Of a DNA stretch of 64,000 bases, positions 55,585 through 64,000 are shown one piece after another. The stretch is taken from NCBI RefSeq assembly GCF_000410875.1, contig NZ_AROI01000009.1, positions 62,001 to 126,000 of the forward strand, read 5' to 3'. Source of the DNA: Halopseudomonas pelagia CL-AP6. GTDB lineage: Bacteria; Pseudomonadota; Gammaproteobacteria; Pseudomonadales; Pseudomonadaceae. Each line of letters opens with the position of its first letter. Positions within the stretch are counted from its first letter, which is position 1. Under the pieces are notes generated by a model. It ran no database searches. It had not been told where the DNA came from and was given only the letters and a program-made list of their open reading frames with translations. The translations under genes and the position numbers were made by a program.

Positions 55585-55842
55585 CTACTTGCGGCTAGTT
55601 TGTTCCAGCATGCGCATGGCTCGCTCGTTGGCTTCATCCGCGGCCTGTTGGGCGCGCTGGGCTGCTGCCATGGCTTCCTCGGCTTTACGATAGGCTTCAT
55701 CTGCTCGGGCCTGAGCGCGTGCCGTTGCCGTTTCTGTCGCTGAGAGCCTGCTAGTGGTTTCTTGCTGATATTGGGTGTTGCTGCAACCAGCAGCCAGCAA
55801 GGCCGCCAATGCAACGGTCGATACAGTCAAAACGTTTTTCAT
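55585..55842 (-). CDS. oprI: OprI-type major outer-membrane (murein) lipoprotein
   Basis: The 85-residue lipoprotein has the lipobox LLAAGC with the acylated Cys20 and a continuous Ala/Glu/Arg-rich alpha-helix of heptad type. The C-terminus RMLEQTSRK ends in the lysine that is linked to peptidoglycan. It closely resembles Pseudomonas OprI, whose central [13 protein letters not shown] block is present. An AGGGGA site precedes the ATG. It is convergent with the L,D-transpeptidase that may couple it to murein. Usually one of the most abundant proteins of the cell. Confidence 0.97.
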   Translation of the reverse strand: MKNVLTVSTVALAALLAAGCSNTQYQQETTSRLSATETATARAQARADEAYRKAEEAMAAAQRAQQAADEANERAMRMLEQTSRK

Positions 55843-55862
55843 GTCGATCCCCTATTTGCAAA

Positions 55863-55889
55863 TCTCTATTCGCCAATTCGTCTCGTCAA
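55863..55889 (-). promoter_or_regulatory. Possible oprI promoter
   Basis: On the minus strand, TTGACG (55884-55889) and TAGAGA (55863-55868) with a 15-base spacer lie about 20-45 bases before the oprI start. The spacer is short, so the -10 assignment is uncertain. Confidence 0.3.
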
Positions 55890-55931
55890 TTCGTGTATAT
55901 GCCGGTCACCCAGCATAGAAAGCTTAGCATT

Positions 55932-55962
55932 TTCCGCCGAGTGCGGAATTGATGTGGATCAT
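55932..55962. promoter_or_regulatory. Dyad and ANR/FNR-like box between oprI and the GntP gene
   Basis: TTCCGC/GCGGAA with a 5-base spacer (55932-55948) is directly followed by TTGAT-GTGG-ATCAT (55949-55962), which differs from the ANR/FNR consensus TTGAT-N4-ATCAA in one base. It lies 109 bases upstream of the permease ATG and about 120 upstream of oprI. Confidence 0.4.
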
Positions 55963-56070
55963 AAATCATGGGGTATTCAGCATATAGAACGAACCGGTTG
56001 CTTATTGTATTGTCTCGCTGCTGAGGTATTGTGACCCAGTTGAAATCAATAACTATAAGGAAAATACGCG

Positions 56071-57471
56071 ATGCTGGGTAATCTGGGATTGCTGGCGGGG
56101 TTGGCCCTGCTGATTTACATGGCCATGCGAGGCATCAATATTTTTATCGCATCCCTGGTCTGCTCATTGGTGGTAGCGCTAACCAATGGTCTGCTGATTC
56201 CCCGCACGTTGCTGGAATATTACCCCTCCGGCTCGTTGGGAGCCTTCAGCTTCGCCGGCCGCTTCTTCCTGCTATTTCTGTGTGGCGCCATATTTGGCAA
56301 GGCCATGGCGACCAGCCAGGCGGCTAAAAGCATTGCATTGGCGATCACCCGTAGCCTCGGTGTTAAACAGACGCTGCTGGTCGGCATGATTGTCTGTGCG
56401 TTGCTTACCTACGGCGGTGTGGTGGTGTTCGTGGTGGTGTTCACCATGTATCCGCTAGGCATCACGCTGATGCGCGAAGCTAATCTCCCCAAGCGTCTCT
56501 GGGCGGCCGCTACATCGGTAGGTGCAGGCACCTTTACCATGACAGCCTTGCCCGGCACGCCATCCATTCATAACGTCATTTCGGCCAGTTCACTGGGTAC
56601 CGATTTGTTCGCGGGTGGCTGGATAGGGTTGTTCGCCGCCTTGATCATGGCTGGCCTGGGCATGTGGTACGTGGAGCGCGGCTGGCGGCTGGCCAAAGCC
56701 AACGGTGAGGGCTTTGTCGAAAATATGCAGGACCGGCGCATGGAACAACTGGCGGGCGACCCAGAGGATGTGCCGTCCTGGAAGCTGGCTCTGGTCCCCA
56801 TGGCGGTGGTGCTGGGTGTCATCATGTTACCCCGTTTGATTATCGGTCTGGGTGACTGGTCGCAGAGTGATAGTGGTTTCGCTTCACTCTTGGCGTTCAG
56901 CCAGGTACAACCGATCATTTGGCCGAGTATGGCGCTGGTGTTGGGATCGTTAACCTGCGTGGTGCTCTTCCCGAGCATGCGCCGCAAGATGGTGGAGGTG
57001 TTTGGACAGGGAGCGGAAGATTCCATCATGCCGCTGATCAATACCGCCGCCGTCATCGGTTTTGGCGGCGTTGTAACGCAAACGGAGGGCTTTGGTCAGT
57101 TTGCTCAGTGGATGCTCAACGCCGACCTGCCACCGTTGCTCTCGGTCTTTGCCTCGGCCAGTGTCGTCTCTGCAATCGTCGGCTCTTCGTCAGGTGGTTT
57201 GCAGATATTCATGCAAACGCTCGCCCCCAGCTATCTTGAAATGGGTGTTGAGCCGGAGATTCTTCACCGTATTGCCGCTATCGCCTCCGGCGGGCTGGAT
57301 TCTCTGCCGCATTGCGGTGCGGTGATTGCCACGTTCATGATCATGGGATTGACACATAAGGAAGCTTATAAAGACATGTTTATGGTCACGGTGGCTATTC
57401 CGGTAGTCGCTTGTCTGGCATCGATAGCGCTGCTGATGGCTCTCGGGGTGGGAGTAAATCCGCCGGTATAA
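56071..57471 (+). CDS. GntP-family permease
   Basis: The 466-residue polytopic inner-membrane protein has about 12 hydrophobic segments, and its conserved central TMTALPGTPSIHNVI and C-terminal GGLDSLPHCGAV segments are typical of the GntP/citrate-type ion-transporter superfamily. It most likely takes up an organic acid such as gluconate or a hydroxy acid; specificity cannot be read. An AAGGA ribosome site precedes the ATG. It is not accompanied by catabolic genes. A near-consensus ANR box lies upstream. Confidence 0.88.
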   Translation: MLGNLGLLAGLALLIYMAMRGINIFIASLVCSLVVALTNGLLIPRTLLEYYPSGSLGAFSFAGRFFLLFLCGAIFGKAMATSQAAKSIALAITRSLGVKQTLLVGMIVCALLTYGGVVVFVVVFTMYPLGITLMREANLPKRLWAAATSVGAGTFTMTALPGTPSIHNVISASSLGTDLFAGGWIGLFAALIMAGLGMWYVERGWRLAKANGEGFVENMQDRRMEQLAGDPEDVPSWKLALVPMAVVLGVIMLPRLIIGLGDWSQSDSGFASLLAFSQVQPIIWPSMALVLGSLTCVVLFPSMRRKMVEVFGQGAEDSIMPLINTAAVIGFGGVVTQTEGFGQFAQWMLNADLPPLLSVFASASVVSAIVGSSSGGLQIFMQTLAPSYLEMGVEPEILHRIAAIASGGLDSLPHCGAVIATFMIMGLTHKEAYKDMFMVTVAIPVVACLASIALLMALGVGVNPPV

Positions 57472-57556
57472 ACGGATTGGCCTCCACCAGTGAATTTTTT
57501 CGGCTGGCGGGGGTCAACAGTCTTTGCAGGCATTTATACTGCCGGGGAGAACAAGT

Positions 57557-57841
57557 ATGGAGCAGAGCATAATCGTCCAGCACGATCCGGATGATAAACA
57601 ATTCTATGTCACTATTGATGGCACCCGTGCCTACTTGGCTTACATGGATCTTGGTCGGAAAACGCTGGATATCTATCGCACGTTCGTCCCCAACGCGCTA
57701 CGTGGCAAAGGCTTGGCCGCGAAATTGACCGAGCATGCGCTGCAGTTTGCTCGCGACCGGGGATACCAGGTCATACCCTCATGCTCCTATGTTGAACGCT
57801 ACATGCAGCGCCAGGAAAAGCTCCGGGCACGGCAGAGCTAA
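57557..57841 (+). CDS. Small GNAT-type N-acetyltransferase
   Basis: The 94-residue protein of the short GNAT subfamily (YjdJ/Gcn5-related, CG-type) shows an acetyl-CoA loop RGKGLAAKLTEHAL and a following PSCSYVERYMQR segment. The substrate is unknown. ATG 57557 is chosen because it has a GGGGAGA site; the longer frame starting at 57524 has no good site. It is independent of the permease gene (85-base gap). Confidence 0.88.
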   Translation: MEQSIIVQHDPDDKQFYVTIDGTRAYLAYMDLGRKTLDIYRTFVPNALRGKGLAAKLTEHALQFARDRGYQVIPSCSYVERYMQRQEKLRARQS

Positions 57842-57957
57842 GCCGACCCTCGAAGTTAGTACCTCGAAAGAGGCACCGCCCCTTCCTCCAATGCCCCGTA
57901 AACCAGCGGCGGGCAGTTGCTACGCTATACCGATATTCGAGACAAGGTACCGCGAGC
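57842..57957. other. 116-base gap upstream of the unknown gene
   Basis: No gene. It contains an AT-richer segment (57922-57945) that may include the promoter of the next operon; no confident boxes. Confidence 0.25.
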
Positions 57958-58362
57958 ATGAATATTGAAACCTACTCAGACTTGATCCGCGTCGCCGGCA
58001 TGCAAACAGAGCCGCAACGGCTGCTGTTTGTGTTCGCCACGGCCGAGCTGCCCGAAGGAGCCACTGCCGAGCAAATCAGCCAATTTGAGCGGGGCGAGGG
58101 CGGGACATTAAGCCCGGTTTTGTGTGTCGACAAGCTGCCCAGCGAAGTAGAGGATTTCGGTACTCTGGTTGCCGAGTCAGAGCGGACCGGTATTTACTGG
58201 AACGTTGCGTTTGTCTCGGCCATGAGCGGGCGCGGCGGGGTGCAGCCGAATGGCGATGAAGCTGAACAACCGTTGAAGATGATGATGGAGCAGATTCAGG
58301 CCGGCATGGTCGCCCAGTTCCTGGCACTGAGTCGTGATGGCGAAATAATCCAGTTGTATTGA
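57958..58362 (+). CDS. Conserved protein of unknown function
   Basis: The 134-residue acidic, soluble protein has no signal peptide. It contains LLFVFATAELPEGAT near the N-terminus, a GGTLSPVLCVDKLP segment and a GIYWNVAFVSAMSGRGG segment. I do not recognise a characterised family, although it looks well conserved and intact. The ribosome site is weak (GCGAG). It is followed at 9 bases by mogA, so it may share that promoter. Confidence 0.75.
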   Translation: MNIETYSDLIRVAGMQTEPQRLLFVFATAELPEGATAEQISQFERGEGGTLSPVLCVDKLPSEVEDFGTLVAESERTGIYWNVAFVSAMSGRGGVQPNGDEAEQPLKMMMEQIQAGMVAQFLALSRDGEIIQLY

Positions 58363-58371
58363 GGGCAGAAT

Positions 58372-58905
58372 ATGACCAAGGTAACCCGAATCGGAATACT
58401 TACCGTCAGTGATCGCGCCAGCGCTGGCGTCTATCAGGATATCTCGGGCAAGGCGATTATTGACACCCTGAGCGACTATTTGAGCAGTGCGTGGGAGCCG
58501 GTCTACCGTCTGGTTCCAGATGAGGCGCGGCAGATCGAGCAGGCGCTTGAGCATCTGGTCGATGAAGAGGATTGTTGCCTCGTTGTCACCACCGGCGGCA
58601 CGGGCCCGGCTGAGCGTGATATCACGCCGGAAGCCACTGAAGCGGTCTGTGACCGCATGATGCCCGGGTTCGGTGAATTGATGCGCGCCGAATCTCTGAA
58701 ATATGTACCCACCGCCATTCTTTCCCGGCAGACCGCCGGGTTGCGCGGCAGCAGTTTGATTATCAACTTGCCGGGCAAGCCCAGAGCCATACGCCAGTGT
58801 CTGGACGCGGTGTTTCCCGCCGTTCCCTACTGCATAGATTTGATGGGCGGGCCGTATCTGGAATGCAATCCGGCCGTGATCGAAGCCTTCCGTCCAGCGT
58901 CCTGA
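58372..58905 (+). CDS. mog: Molybdopterin adenylyltransferase MogA
   Basis: The 177-residue MoaB/Mog-fold protein adenylylates molybdopterin before molybdenum insertion. The family signature TTGGTGP is at 73-79, followed by ERDITPEAT and a PGFGELMR segment. The C-terminal PYCIDLMGGPYLE with AFRP is like E. coli MogA rather than MoaB. It is preceded by an AGGGC site. Its stop codon abuts the stop of the convergent DAHP synthase gene (TGATCA). Confidence 0.88.
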   Translation: MTKVTRIGILTVSDRASAGVYQDISGKAIIDTLSDYLSSAWEPVYRLVPDEARQIEQALEHLVDEEDCCLVVTTGGTGPAERDITPEATEAVCDRMMPGFGELMRAESLKYVPTAILSRQTAGLRGSSLIINLPGKPRAIRQCLDAVFPAVPYCIDLMGGPYLECNPAVIEAFRPAS

Positions 58906-59988
58906 TCAGCTTATATTGCGCTGGCGGCGCGGCAGTACATCTTTCAGTTTGGCGTGCATGCTGCGCACGCTTTCCACCGTGGTGTCCCAGTCAATACAGG
59001 CATCGGTAACCGAGACGCCGTACTTTAGTTGCGACAGATCCTTGGGAATGGACTGGCTGCCCCACCCAATATGGCTTTCTACCATCAGGCCGATAATCGA
59101 GTTGTTGCCTTCCAGAATCTGGTTGGCCACGTTATCCATGACCAGCGGCTGCAAGCCGGGATCCTTGTTGGAATTGGCGTGGCTGCAATCGACCATGATG
59201 TTCGGCGCGATGCCCGCTTTCGCCAGCTCCTTTTCGCAAAGGGAAACACTGACCGAATCATAATTGGGTTTGCCGTTACCGCCGCGCAGCACCACATGGC
59301 CGTACTGGTTGCCCTTGGTGGTGACGATCGATACCTGACCATCCTGATTGATACCCAGGAAACGGTGCGGGCTGGAAACCGACTGCAGCGCATTGATGGC
59401 CACCGTCAGGCTGCCGTCGGTACCATTCTTGAAGCCAACCGCCGAAGACAGGCCGGAGGACATCTCGCGATGGGTTTGCGACTCGGTAGTGCGCGCACCA
59501 ATGGCAGACCAGGAAATCAGGTCCTGCAAGTACTGGGGGGAAATGGGGTCCAGAGCTTCGGTTGCGGTCGGCAAGCCCATCGCAGTAAGGTCGCTGAGCA
59601 ATTGGCGACCTATGTGCAGGCCATCTGCAACCTTGAAAGAATCGTCCAGGTAGGGATCGTTGATCAGACCTTTCCAGCCTACTGTGGTGCGCGGCTTTTC
59701 AAAATACACGCGCATGACCAGATACAGCGTATCACCGACTTCGTCTGCGAGCTTTTTCAGGCGTGCCGCATAATCTTTGGCAGCCTCCAGGTCATGGATG
59801 GAGCAGGGGCCAATAACAATAAACACGCGGTGGTCGCGGCCATCCAGGATGTCACGGATCACTTGGCGGCTTTGCACCACAGTAGTTTCCGAGGCCTCAC
59901 TAATGGGGATCTTGGCCTTGAGTTGGGCAGGTGTAATCAGTACCTCATTGGAGGCGACGTTGAGATCATTAATAGGTAAGTCGGCCAT
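58906..59988 (-). CDS. aroG: 3-deoxy-D-arabino-heptulosonate 7-phosphate synthase (type I alpha)
   Basis: First enzyme of the shikimate pathway, joining phosphoenolpyruvate and erythrose 4-phosphate. The 360 residues carry the AroFGH-type motifs GPCSIHD, RVYFEKPRTTVGWKG, LRGG and DCSHANSNKD (metal and phosphate binding). The start at 59988 gives MADLPIND, like known Pseudomonas proteins; a tandem ATG three bases upstream is also possible. Which amino acid feeds back on it cannot be read, although similar Pseudomonas enzymes respond to tyrosine. A 260-base gap upstream should hold the promoter. Confidence 0.95.
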   Translation of the reverse strand: MADLPINDLNVASNEVLITPAQLKAKIPISEASETTVVQSRQVIRDILDGRDHRVFIVIGPCSIHDLEAAKDYAARLKKLADEVGDTLYLVMRVYFEKPRTTVGWKGLINDPYLDDSFKVADGLHIGRQLLSDLTAMGLPTATEALDPISPQYLQDLISWSAIGARTTESQTHREMSSGLSSAVGFKNGTDGSLTVAINALQSVSSPHRFLGINQDGQVSIVTTKGNQYGHVVLRGGNGKPNYDSVSVSLCEKELAKAGIAPNIMVDCSHANSNKDPGLQPLVMDNVANQILEGNNSIIGLMVESHIGWGSQSIPKDLSQLKYGVSVTDACIDWDTTVESVRSMHAKLKDVLPRRQRNIS

Positions 59989-60200
59989 CATCTATCCCGG
60001 CAAGTCAGTAGGCAGTCAATCGGGCTGCCTTTAATAAGTGCAGACAGCTTAATCAAGGATGCTCAACGAGGCTAGCCCGGGATGCTGTATTGGGTCGATT
60101 AAACGCCTCAATTAGCAGGAAAATTTGATTCTGGGCGGCTTTGTCGCGTGGCTGACTGTCTCGGCGTGGGCGTGCCGATTACCATAGGCGTCACAGAACA

Positions 60201-60223
60201 GTTTCAGACACCCAGTGTGAAAC
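60201..60223. promoter_or_regulatory. Candidate operator dyad upstream of the ketopantoate-reductase-like gene
   Basis: GTTTCA (60201-60206) and TGAAAC (60218-60223) with an inner AC/GT pair make a 23-bp imperfect palindrome, 25 bases before the ATG at 60249. A possible repressor site; the regulator is unknown. Confidence 0.35.
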
Positions 60224-60248
60224 AATCCATGCGAGTAAAGAGGTTCTC

Positions 60249-61205
60249 ATGCAGCAGGCAAAACCGCGTATAGGCGTTATCGGAACCGGAGCTATTGGTG
60301 GCTTCTACGGACTGATGCTGGCACGGGCCGGTCATGATGTGCATTTTCTGTTGCGCAGCGAATATGACGCCGTGGTCAAGAACGGCATTACGGTAGACAG
60401 TATGGTGCACGGCAGCATGACGCTGAACCCGGTGCAGGCCTACAAGGATGTTGCCAGTATGCCGCCCTGCGACTGGTTGTTGGTGGGCACCAAGGCCACC
60501 GGCAATGCCGATTTAGCGCCCATCATAGCGGCGGCAGCCGCGCCAGGGGCGAAGGTGGTGCTGTTCCAGAATGGTTTGAACAACGAAACTTATTTGCGCC
60601 CGTTGCTCCCCGATCATATCCATCTGGTTGGCGGGTTGTGTTACGTCTGCCTGTACCGTGAAGGCCCCGGCCAGGTGAAACACCAGGCTAATGGCCTGGT
60701 GGACCTGGGCTATCACTCCGGCCCTGCGTCCGGGGCCGCAGCCGCCGAGATCATTGCGACCGCTGCCGAGCTGTTTCGCGGCGCCGGTATTGAAGCACGC
60801 GAAATGGCCAACATTGACGCGGCAAGGTGGCAGAAGTTGGTCTGGAACGCGTCTTTTAATGGTGTTTCCGTGTTGCTCGACGCGGGTACGCAAGCGCTGC
60901 TCAAGAGCGCTGCCAGCCGGCAACTGATCGGTGATTTGATGGGCGAAGTGATTGCCGCTGCCAAGGCGTGCGGTCACGCTATGCCTGAGGACTATGCGGC
61001 CAAGCTGCTGAAAGCGACACGGCACATGCCTGATTACTATCCCAGCATGTACCACGATTGGCTGCACAAACGGCCGATGGAGCTGGACAGTCTGTACGGC
61101 GAAGCCTTGAAACTGGGCGCAGAGGCCGGTTGCAGCATGCCAAAAACCGAGGCATTGTTGAACATGCTGCAATTTGTACAAGACACTTACCTGCAACCCG
61201 ATTGA
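60249..61205 (+). CDS. 2-dehydropantoate 2-reductase family protein
   Basis: The 318-residue NADP-dependent reductase of the PanE/ApbA family has a Rossmann loop Gly12-Thr-Gly14-Ala-Ile-Gly17, a conserved GTKATGN segment, and a C-terminal helical domain containing the WQKLVWNASFN motif with the catalytic-type lysine. It may reduce ketopantoate for coenzyme A synthesis, but several paralogues of this family act on other 2-keto acids, so no symbol is given. An AGAGG site precedes the ATG. The nucleotidase gene follows 9 bases after the stop. Confidence 0.87.
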   Translation: MQQAKPRIGVIGTGAIGGFYGLMLARAGHDVHFLLRSEYDAVVKNGITVDSMVHGSMTLNPVQAYKDVASMPPCDWLLVGTKATGNADLAPIIAAAAAPGAKVVLFQNGLNNETYLRPLLPDHIHLVGGLCYVCLYREGPGQVKHQANGLVDLGYHSGPASGAAAAEIIATAAELFRGAGIEAREMANIDAARWQKLVWNASFNGVSVLLDAGTQALLKSAASRQLIGDLMGEVIAAAKACGHAMPEDYAAKLLKATRHMPDYYPSMYHDWLHKRPMELDSLYGEALKLGAEAGCSMPKTEALLNMLQFVQDTYLQPD

Positions 61206-61214
61206 GGAAAGAGT

Positions 61215-62126
61215 ATGCCGGTCAGGTTAGGCGATAAGTTGGTCGTAGCCATTTCATCCCGAGCGCTGTTTGATCTGGATGAAAGTCATCAGGTTTACGA
61301 ACAGGAAGGCCTGGAAGCCTATCGGCAGTATCAGATAGCCAGGGAAGATACGCCGCTGGAGCAGGGGGAGGCCTTCGGCTTGGTTCAGAAGCTGTTGCGT
61401 ATTAACAGCATGCTTGAGGGAGACAGCCGAGTAGAAGTGGTACTGCTGTCGCGTAATAGCGCCGATACTGGTCTACGAGTATTCAACTCCATTCAGCATT
61501 ATGGCTTGGGTATTACGCGCGCGGCCTTTGCCGGTGGGCGTAGCCCATTCCAGTATATTCCGGCGTTTGGCACCCAGTTATTTTTGTCAACGCATGCCGA
61601 AGATGTGCGCAGCACGCTGGAAGCTGGCTTTGCCGCTGCGACTATTCTTCCCTCCAAGCAACCTAGAGAAATGCGTGACGAATTGCGAATCGCCTTCGAT
61701 GGCGACGCCGTATTGTTTTCTGATGAATCCGAGCAGGTGTTTCAACGCGACGGTCTGGAAGCCTTTCAGGCCAACGAGTTGGCTTCGGCTCGTGATCCGC
61801 TAGGCGGTGGCCCATTCAAAGCCTTTCTCGCGGCACTCAATCGTATCCAGACCGAGTTTGCTGCGGGTGAGTGCCCTATTCGTACCGCGCTATTTACTGC
61901 CCGCAGTGCGCCAGCCCACGAACGGGTAATACGCACCCTGCGCGAATGGGATATTCGTCTCGATGAATCGCTTTTTCTCGGGGGCATGGATAAGTCCGAG
62001 TTTCTGCGTGCTTTTGGCGCCGATCTGTTTTTCGATGACCAGGAGGGGCACTGCCGTAGTGCGGTAGGTGTGGTGCCTACCGGGCATGTGCCGCATGGCA
62101 TCAGTAATCTACTGATCAAACCCTGA
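61215..62126 (+). CDS. 5'-nucleotidase (cytosolic-type, PF06189-like)
   Basis: The 303-residue protein of the cytosolic 5'-nucleotidase-1-like family resembles a HAD fold. An N-terminal VVAISSRALFDLDESH segment holds the catalytic-type acidic residues, and a C-terminal SLFLGGMDKSEFLRAFGADLFFDDQ region is the typical acidic end. It contains an internal repeat: FDLDESHQVYEQEGLEAY near the start resembles FSDESEQVFQRDGLEAF at about residue 167. It dephosphorylates nucleoside monophosphates in relatives. The GAGGAAAG site and the 9-base gap place it in an operon with the reductase. Confidence 0.85.
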   Translation: MPVRLGDKLVVAISSRALFDLDESHQVYEQEGLEAYRQYQIAREDTPLEQGEAFGLVQKLLRINSMLEGDSRVEVVLLSRNSADTGLRVFNSIQHYGLGITRAAFAGGRSPFQYIPAFGTQLFLSTHAEDVRSTLEAGFAAATILPSKQPREMRDELRIAFDGDAVLFSDESEQVFQRDGLEAFQANELASARDPLGGGPFKAFLAALNRIQTEFAAGECPIRTALFTARSAPAHERVIRTLREWDIRLDESLFLGGMDKSEFLRAFGADLFFDDQEGHCRSAVGVVPTGHVPHGISNLLIKP

Positions 62127-62131
62127 GCAAA

Positions 62132-62148
62132 AAAGGCCGGCAGCCTTT
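62132..62148. terminator. Small hairpin after the nucleotidase gene
   Basis: AAAGGC (62132-62137) and GCCTTT (62143-62148) with a 5-base loop. A weak terminator candidate. Confidence 0.4.
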
Positions 62149-62219
62149 CAAACAGTGACCGGCGGTCGGAATATTTCAGCCCTGTTGCAGTCATCTCCAG
62201 ATTTTATGGTCTAACCTGA

Positions 62220-63266
<1,047 letters not shown>

Positions 63267-63275
63267 CGCCTTCGG

Positions 63276-63308
63276 CACTAGCGGCAAGCTGGTCGCTTAC
63301 CGCTGGTG
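63276..63308. terminator. Bidirectional hairpin between cysB and cysH
   Basis: CACTAGCGG (63276-63284) and CCGCTGGTG (63300-63308) pair with one G-T wobble and a 15-base loop, occupying most of the 42 bases between the converging genes. Confidence 0.5.
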
Positions 63309-64000
63309 TTAGCCCTTAGCGATCAAATTCCCCGCATGCAGGCCGCATTCCTTCTGTGTCGCCTCTTCCCACCACCAACGACCTTCGCGCTCATGCTGGT
63401 TGGGTAGTACCGGGCGGGTGCAGGGTTCGCAGCCGATACTGACAAAGCCCCGTTCGTGCAGGCTGTTGTAGGGGATTTCCAGCATGCGGATGTAGTTCCA
63501 CACATCTTCGCTGCTGTAGTTGGCCAGCGGGTTGAACTTGACCAATTCCTGGCCTGGACCACTGAAACCACCGTCTATCTCGATCACTGGCACATGGCTG
63601 CGCGTGCCAGGGCTCTGGTCTTTGCGTTGGCCTGTGACCCAGGCATCCACGCCTGCCAGTTTGCGCCGCAGCGGTGCGATCTTGCGCACCCCGCAGCATT
63701 CCCCGTGGCCGCTTTCATAAAAGTCGAAGAGCCCCTTTTCTTTCACATAGGCTTCCAGCACCTGCTGGTCAGGGGAGAGTACTTCCAGCTGAATGCCATA
63801 GTGTTTTCTAACCTTTTCCAGAAACTGGTAGGTTTCTGGATGCAGCCGTCCCGTGTCGAGGGTGAACACCTTGACCTGTGGATTGATCTTCCAGGCCATA
63901 TCCAGCACGACGACATCGTCGGCGCCACTGAAGGACAGCCATAGATCGTCGAACTGGTTGAACGCCAGTTGCAATATCTGCTGTGGTGATTTGCTCGCGT
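63309..64000 (-). CDS. cysH: Adenylyl-sulfate reductase CysH (5' end outside the window)
   Basis: Thioredoxin-dependent reductase of APS (or PAPS) to sulfite in sulfate assimilation. The 5' end is cut by the window edge: the frame stays open to base 64000, reading Ala-Ser-Lys-Ser-Pro-Gln-Gln before Ile-Leu-Gln-Leu-Ala. Thus the apparent start near 63974 is internal. Visible motifs are LSFSGADD (phosphate loop), a CC pair in [10 protein letters not shown], a CxxC in IGCEPCTRP (together a 4Fe-4S site, marking the APS-reducing type), and the catalytic cysteine in KECGLH at the C-terminus. Convergent with cysB. Confidence 0.94.
   Translation of the reverse strand, partial: ASKSPQQILQLAFNQFDDLWLSFSGADDVVVLDMAWKINPQVKVFTLDTGRLHPETYQFLEKVRKHYGIQLEVLSPDQQVLEAYVKEKGLFDFYESGHGECCGVRKIAPLRRKLAGVDAWVTGQRKDQSPGTRSHVPVIEIDGGFSGPGQELVKFNPLANYSSEDVWNYIRMLEIPYNSLHERGFVSIGCEPCTRPVLPNQHEREGRWWWEEATQKECGLHAGNLIAKG

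Noticed and set aside
63309-63974. Treating cysH as complete with a start near 63974
   Set aside because: The frame remains open to the window edge and the upstream residues ([10 protein letters not shown]) look like CysH sequence, so the real start lies outside the window.

Overview
The window looks like a chromosomal segment of a gammaproteobacterium in the Pseudomonas group (Pseudomonas sensu lato; a Halopseudomonas-like lineage is possible, but I cannot prove genus). The reasons are gene content and order. There is a cobD-cobC-cobQ-cobU-cobT-phosphatase-cobS run, an fadH next to a divergent AraC regulator, and nadK-phosphoesterase-rhomboid-DUF1315-DUF2797-pepN in series. There is also a moxR/bat operon beside a 180-kDa-class NAD glutamate dehydrogenase, rmf between pyrD and rlmKL, tesA divergent from an ABC exporter, and an OprI-type murein lipoprotein. 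Almost everything is intact core chromosome; no rRNA, tRNA, CRISPR array, prophage or complete insertion sequence was seen.

Layout. 1-6262: late cobalamin synthesis, seven genes coupled by overlapping stop/start codons, followed by a 26-codon acidic peptide gene behind a PhoB-box-like promoter. 6535-9835: AraC-type regulator and 2,4-dienoyl-CoA reductase. 10010-17571: coiled-coil protein of unknown function, NAD kinase, calcineurin-like phosphatase, rhomboid protease, two small conserved proteins and aminopeptidase N. 17581-24137: two paralogous RND/MMPL exporters on either side of an exported Ycf48-like propeller protein; the two transcription units carry matching promoter-proximal sequence. 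24235-31086 (minus): moxR-DUF58-DUF4381-batA-batB/C-batD. 31272-36428: gdhB and a DUF2835 gene. 36480-41841: pyrD, rmf (minus), rlmKL, dacB (minus). 41963-45655 (minus): DEAD-box helicase, TatD nuclease, and an orphan double-Cache membrane sensor. 45808-46740: glutathionyl-hydroquinone reductase.

46741-49474 is the only accessory-looking stretch. It holds a small minus-strand gene, then a two-gene GC3-rich operon encoding (i) a protein that resembles only the N-terminal zinc-finger-like and helix-turn-helix part of ISL3-family transposases, without a catalytic domain, and (ii) a FIST-like sensor-type protein. A 125-bp structure bounded by perfect 13-bp inverted repeats follows. I consider this gene pair the best candidate for an undescribed system: a domesticated transposase DNA-binding domain coupled to a ligand-sensing partner.

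49475-53600 (minus): ABC exporter (ATPase, permease), greB and a YajD-like HNH protein. 53621-55842: tesA, a small Cys protein, an L,D-transpeptidase and the convergent oprI. 56071-58905: GntP-family permease, small GNAT, unknown protein and mogA. 58906-64000: DAHP synthase (minus), a ketopantoate-reductase-like gene with a 5'-nucleotidase, cysB, and a partial cysH running off the right edge.
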